A stretch of DNA of 64,000 nt, from assembly GCA_018223035.1 (NCBI GenBank), contig JAAEZD010000001.1, positions 1-64,000 of the forward strand. Direction: 5' to 3'. The notes beneath the pieces are model-generated. The model had not been told where the DNA came from and did no database searches. It was given only the letters and a program-made list of their open reading frames with translations. The position numbers and the translations under genes were made by a program. Source of the stretch: Heliomarina sp018223035. GTDB taxonomy: Bacteria > Pseudomonadota > Alphaproteobacteria > Rhodobacterales > Rhodobacteraceae. This document shows, one piece after another, positions 61,210 through 64,000 of this stretch (positions are counted from its first letter, which is position 1; each line of letters starts with the position of its first letter).

Positions 61210-61631
61210 CAGCGGCCCCCCTTCGTTTCCGCGTTGATCGGGCGGCCTATTTCCACAGCCAGACCAAGGTCGCGGCGCTGGCGATGGGTGGCGCGATGGG
61301 CGTGCTCTGGCTGCTGGACGATCCCAACGTCTGGGTCGGCGCGGTCGCCGGTCTGGCCGCGATCGCCTTTCGCGGCTGGTTCCTCGCCTCCGAGGAACTT
61401 CCCGTCGTCTGGGAGGTGCGAGGTTCGCGCCTGATCGGTCCCGGCGGGCGCGAGGTTAGGCTCGACGAAATTAGCAAATTCAGGACGATGGGCAGCTTTG
61501 TCCAGATTGTCACCGTGACCGGGGAAAAGCATCTGATCAAGTATCAGGCCGATCCCGCCGCCACCATCGCCGCGCTGCGCCGCGCCAAGTCCGTCTGCGG
61601 ATCAGATACGCCAGCGCCCCGGAGGACCTGA
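61203..61631 (+). CDS. Small PH-like membrane protein in the pyr operon, unknown function
   Basis: A 142-residue protein with two hydrophobic segments at about residues 23-56 (VAALAMGGAMGVLWLL, then VGAVAGLAAIAFRGWFL), followed by a strand-rich domain (VVWEVRGSRLIGPGGREVRLDEISKFRTMG, SFVQIVTVTGEKHLIKYQ). The end resembles bacterial PH-like domains that sit next to membranes. Function unknown. It overlaps the previous gene by seven bases and lies four bases before the dihydroorotase homologue. Confidence 0.75.
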   Translation: MVTAAPLRFRVDRAAYFHSQTKVAALAMGGAMGVLWLLDDPNVWVGAVAGLAAIAFRGWFLASEELPVVWEVRGSRLIGPGGREVRLDEISKFRTMGSFVQIVTVTGEKHLIKYQADPAATIAALRRAKSVCGSDTPAPRRT

Positions 61632-61635
61632 CAGT

Positions 61636-62928
61636 ATGACAACCCTTTTTAAAAACGCCCGGCTGATCGATCCCGAGGCCGGCAGCGACGAACTCGGCGC
61701 GCTTCTGGTCCGCGACGGAAAGATTCTTGCCTGTGGCGAGGAAGCGGAGATCCTTAAAGACATCGACCGTGCCGGGCTGGACATCGTCGAGTGCAATGGC
61801 AAATGCCTCGCGCCCGGGATCGTCGATATCGGCGTTAAGGTCTGCGAACCAGGCGAGCGGCACAAGGAAAGCTATCGCTCGGCAGGGCTGGCGGCAGCAG
61901 CGGGCGGGGTCACCACAATGGTCACCCGCCCCGATACGACTCCCGCCATCGACACGCCCGAGGTTCTGGAATTCGTCCGTCGCCGCGCGAACGAGGCCGC
62001 GCCCGTCAACGTGCTGCCGATGGCCGCGCTGACCAAGGCCCGCGAAGGGCGGGAGATGACCGAGATTTCCTTCCTTTTGGATGCCGGGGCGGTCGCCTTT
62101 ACCGATTGCGACAACGTGATCCGCGATACCAAGGTGTTCAGCCGTGCGCTGACCTATGCCCGGTCCTGCGGCGCGCTGGTCATCGCCCACCCGCAGGAAC
62201 CGGGACTAAGCAAAGGCGCCGCCGCGACCTCGGGCAAGTTCGCCAGCCTTCGCGGTCTGCCTGCCGTGTCCCCTATGGCGGAACGCATGGGGCTGGACCG
62301 CGACATCGCCCTGATTGAGATGACCGGCGCCCGCTACCACGCGGATCAGATCACCACCGCCCGCGCCCTTCCCGCTCTGGAACGCGCCAAGAAGAATGGG
62401 CTCGACATCACCGCCGGTGTGTCGATCCACCATCTGACACTGAACGAGCTGGACGTCGCCGATTACCGGACCTTCTTCAAGATCAAGCCGCCGCTGCGCG
62501 CCGAGGACGACCGGCTGGCCGTGATCGAGGCCGTGGCTTCGGGCCTGATCGACATCATCTCGTCCATGCACACCCCGCAGGATGAAGAATCCAAACGTCG
62601 CCCCTTTGAAGAGGCGGCCAGCGGCGCGGTTGCGCTGGAAACGCTGTTGCCCGCTGCACTGAGGCTGTACCACTCGGGCCAGCTGAGCCTGCCGCAACTG
62701 TTCCGCGCCATGTCGCTGAACCCGGCGCATCGGCTGGGGCTGGACTCGGGTCGCTTGTCTCAGGGCGCTCCGGCCGATCTGGTGCTGTTCGACGCGAACG
62801 TACCCTTTGTGCTGGACCGCTACACGCTGCATTCGAAATCGCAGAACACACCCTTTGACGGGGCGCGGCTTCAGGGCCGGGTGCTGGCCACCTATGTGGC
62901 GGGCCGGCCCGTTTACCGGAGAGACTGA
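61636..62928 (+). CDS. Dihydroorotase-like protein lacking catalytic residues (PyrC'-type)
   Basis: A 430-residue amidohydrolase of the type-I dihydroorotase family, with a KLLIKNARLID-like start and LAPGIVDIGVKVCEPGERHKES. In active enzymes that motif is D-x-H-x-H-x-REPG; here both His are replaced (Gly66, Lys68) and Arg by Cys70. The catalytic Asp in the ATDHAPH motif is Met311 (ISSMHTPQ). So metal binding and catalysis look lost. Non-catalytic homologues (pyrC', pyrX) are known to assemble with PyrB in some bacteria, and this gene is in the pyrB operon. A real dihydroorotase should exist elsewhere in the genome. Confidence 0.85.
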   Translation: MTTLFKNARLIDPEAGSDELGALLVRDGKILACGEEAEILKDIDRAGLDIVECNGKCLAPGIVDIGVKVCEPGERHKESYRSAGLAAAAGGVTTMVTRPDTTPAIDTPEVLEFVRRRANEAAPVNVLPMAALTKAREGREMTEISFLLDAGAVAFTDCDNVIRDTKVFSRALTYARSCGALVIAHPQEPGLSKGAAATSGKFASLRGLPAVSPMAERMGLDRDIALIEMTGARYHADQITTARALPALERAKKNGLDITAGVSIHHLTLNELDVADYRTFFKIKPPLRAEDDRLAVIEAVASGLIDIISSMHTPQDEESKRRPFEEAASGAVALETLLPAALRLYHSGQLSLPQLFRAMSLNPAHRLGLDSGRLSQGAPADLVLFDANVPFVLDRYTLHSKSQNTPFDGARLQGRVLATYVAGRPVYRRD

Positions 62929-63533
62929 TGCCCGTTCTGGATACCGCGCCGCTTCTCCTGCTGCTTTGCGCCGTGATGGGCTATCTGCTTGGGTCGATCG
63001 CCTCGGGAATGATCCTCGCCCGCGTCATGAACCTTGGCGATCTGCGCAGTATCGGTTCAGGCAATATCGGTGCCACGAATGTTCTGCGCACCGGCAACAA
63101 GCTCGCGGCGGCGCTGACACTGCTGTTTGACGGCGCCAAAGGCTCTGTTGCCGTTCTGATCGCGCGTCAGATCGGTGGAGAGGACGCGGCACAGATCGCC
63201 GGCCTCGCCGCCTTCATCGGTCATTGCTACCCGGTCTGGCTTGGGTTCAAGGGCGGCAAGGGCGTTGCCACTTTCCTTGGCCTGTGGCTGGCGCTCGCAT
63301 GGCCCGTCGGGCTCGCCTGTTGCGCCATCTGGCTGCTGACCGCGCTGATTACGCGCATCTCGTCGCTGTCCGCGCTGGTTGCTGCCGCAAGCGCTCTCGT
63401 CTGGGCGATAGTCTTCGACCGCTCTGAAACGCTATTGCTGGGCGCGCTTGTGGTGGCGCTGGTCTTCTGGCGCCATCGCAGCAATATCGCCCGGCTCATG
63501 AACGGCACCGAACCCCGGATTGGTAGCAAATAA
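62928..63533 (+). CDS. plsY: Acyl-phosphate:glycerol-3-phosphate acyltransferase
   Basis: PlsY places the first acyl chain on glycerol-3-phosphate at the inner membrane, using acyl-phosphate. The 201-residue protein has about five membrane segments and the family's conserved loops: LRSIGSGNIGATNVLRTGNKLAA, then GHCYPVWLGFKGGKGVATFLG. Its ATG shares a base with the preceding stop (TGATG), so it is coupled to the pyr genes. The PlsC protein at 11.5-12.2 kb adds the second chain. Confidence 0.95.
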   Translation: MPVLDTAPLLLLLCAVMGYLLGSIASGMILARVMNLGDLRSIGSGNIGATNVLRTGNKLAAALTLLFDGAKGSVAVLIARQIGGEDAAQIAGLAAFIGHCYPVWLGFKGGKGVATFLGLWLALAWPVGLACCAIWLLTALITRISSLSALVAAASALVWAIVFDRSETLLLGALVVALVFWRHRSNIARLMNGTEPRIGSK

Positions 63534-63564
63534 TGTGCGACGTAAGAGCCGGGCACATGCGTTC

Positions 63565-63589
63565 AACCTTTCGTAACGAGTGAAAGGTT
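63565..63589 (+). other. Hairpin over the start region of the last plus-strand gene
   Basis: AACCTTTC (63565-63572) and GAAAGGTT (63582-63589) form a perfect eight-base stem with a nine-base loop. The right arm contains AAAGG, the best ribosome site for the TTG start at 63595, and the GTG start codon at 63580 lies at its edge. It could lower translation of this gene. Confidence 0.4.
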
Positions 63590-63861
63590 CCCCCTTGCCC
63601 GACGTCATCGCCGCCTTCCATGCGCTACCGTCAGGCACACATACCGGGAAGTATCAGGGCGCGCGCTACGTCTTTTCAAAGACGAGCTTTGCCAACGGGA
63701 AAAGCTGGAAACTGGTGGCCGAGCAACTGGACGGGTCCGATTACATCAGCCTCAACCTGTACGCATTGCAGGACCGGACCATGATCCGACCCTGCGAAAT
63801 GTCGCTATCCAAGGTCTGCGATTTCATTCTGGGTCTGCGCCCGGAACCCGAAGATCAATAG
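63580..63861 (+). CDS. Small soluble protein of unknown function
   Basis: A protein of about 88-93 residues, depending on whether GTG 63580 or TTG 63595 is the start; AAAGG six to eight bases before TTG favours the latter. The sequence has GTHTGKYQGARYVFSKTSFANGKSWKLVAEQLDGSDYISLNLY, with paired strands, and a helical end. I do not recognise the family. It follows plsY by 46 bases. Its stop is next to the stop of the convergent partial gene. Confidence 0.7.
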   Translation: MKGSPLPDVIAAFHALPSGTHTGKYQGARYVFSKTSFANGKSWKLVAEQLDGSDYISLNLYALQDRTMIRPCEMSLSKVCDFILGLRPEPEDQ

Positions 63862-64000
63862 CTGTATTCGCCGTAGATCCGGCTGAGATCACCGTTCCAG
63901 TCGCCGTTGTAATGCTCAAGCAGTTCATCGGCGGGCACCTTGCCGCTTTCGACGCTTTCCTTCAGGGCGTTCAGGAAATGAGTCTCATCCGGCACCATGC
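63855..64000 (-). CDS. C-terminal end of a larger protein, possibly glutamate-cysteine ligase
   Basis: Only the last 47 or so residues are in the window. The readable frame begins MVPDETHFLNALKESVESGKVP and ends in DWNGDLSRIYGEYSY. The Met at 63998 is likely internal. The ending, with a Y-x-G-x-W-x-G-D pattern and aromatic tail, resembles the C-terminus of alphaproteobacterial GshA. That would be the first enzyme of glutathione synthesis. The assignment is tentative. Confidence 0.45.
   Translation of the reverse strand, partial: MVPDETHFLNALKESVESGKVPADELLEHYNGDWNGDLSRIYGEYSY

Noticed and set aside
1..64000. tRNA, rRNA, insertion sequence or prophage segments
   Set aside because: I looked through the gaps between genes and found no cloverleaf-like segments, transposase motifs, flanking target repeats or phage genes.

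Overview
The window is a GC-rich, gene-dense stretch of chromosome from an alphaproteobacterium, most likely a marine Roseobacter-type member of the Rhodobacteraceae/Roseobacteraceae. The evidence is the gene set: an interrupted suc operon with a two-lipoyl SucB, the small aa3-oxidase subunit IV, a TIGR02302/DUF4175 protein next to lysA and argH, ETF-QO, a DUF6173 protein and a PHB phaA-phaB pair. All inferences come from sequence reading, without database searches. I see no rRNA, tRNA, insertion sequence, prophage, CRISPR array or replication origin. The region looks like core chromosome.

Layout. 1-10.5 kb: end of sucC, two uncharacterised genes, sucD, a few small genes, a DUF805 membrane protein, sucA, sucB, a MAPEG protein and lpd, closed by a clear terminator. 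This is the 2-oxoglutarate dehydrogenase/succinyl-CoA ligase operon. 10.5-20 kb: PPOX-like protein, PlsC-type acyltransferase, ftsX-ftsE, a zinc-ribbon membrane protein, the TIGR02302 protein, lysA and an ATP-grasp enzyme. 20-31 kb: a small lipoprotein, argH, a TlpA-type thioredoxin, tag, phaA-phaB, a YdcH-type protein, trmN6-like methyltransferase, DUF2007, polyprenyl diphosphate synthase, ispE and a TPR protein. 31-39.5 kb: ETF-QO, a PEP-mutase/ICL-family protein, divergent soxR and VOC protein with a recognisable SoxR operator, greA, and a KtrA/KtrB-type potassium system. 39.5-49 kb: molybdenum cofactor genes (a DUF429-like/MoeA fusion, mobB, mobA, fdhD), azlCD, a lipoprotein, ctaH, DUF6173, an MBL hydrolase and an acyl-CoA dehydrogenase. 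49-64 kb: Sua5, AlgH, a DsbD-N-like secreted protein, a Nudix hydrolase, an RND pump with its adaptor, moaB, metallophosphoesterase, a divergent uracil-DNA glycosylase, a Cys-repeat secreted protein, pyrB with two small membrane proteins and a non-catalytic-looking dihydroorotase, plsY, and probably the end of gshA.

The most interesting signals are not genes. First, two arrays of a palindromic hexamer (consensus NTGYAC) lie at exact 11-bp steps, four copies upstream of lpd and five upstream of greA, which suggests one unidentified regulator controlling both. Second, a double-hairpin repeat occurs twice, after fdhD and after the DUF6173 gene. The second stem differs between copies by compensatory changes, which argues for selection on RNA structure. 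Third, the dihydroorotase homologue lacks the HxH metal ligands and the catalytic Asp, so it is probably a structural partner of PyrB. Fourth, a secreted protein carries three perfect 26-residue modules of four cysteines each.
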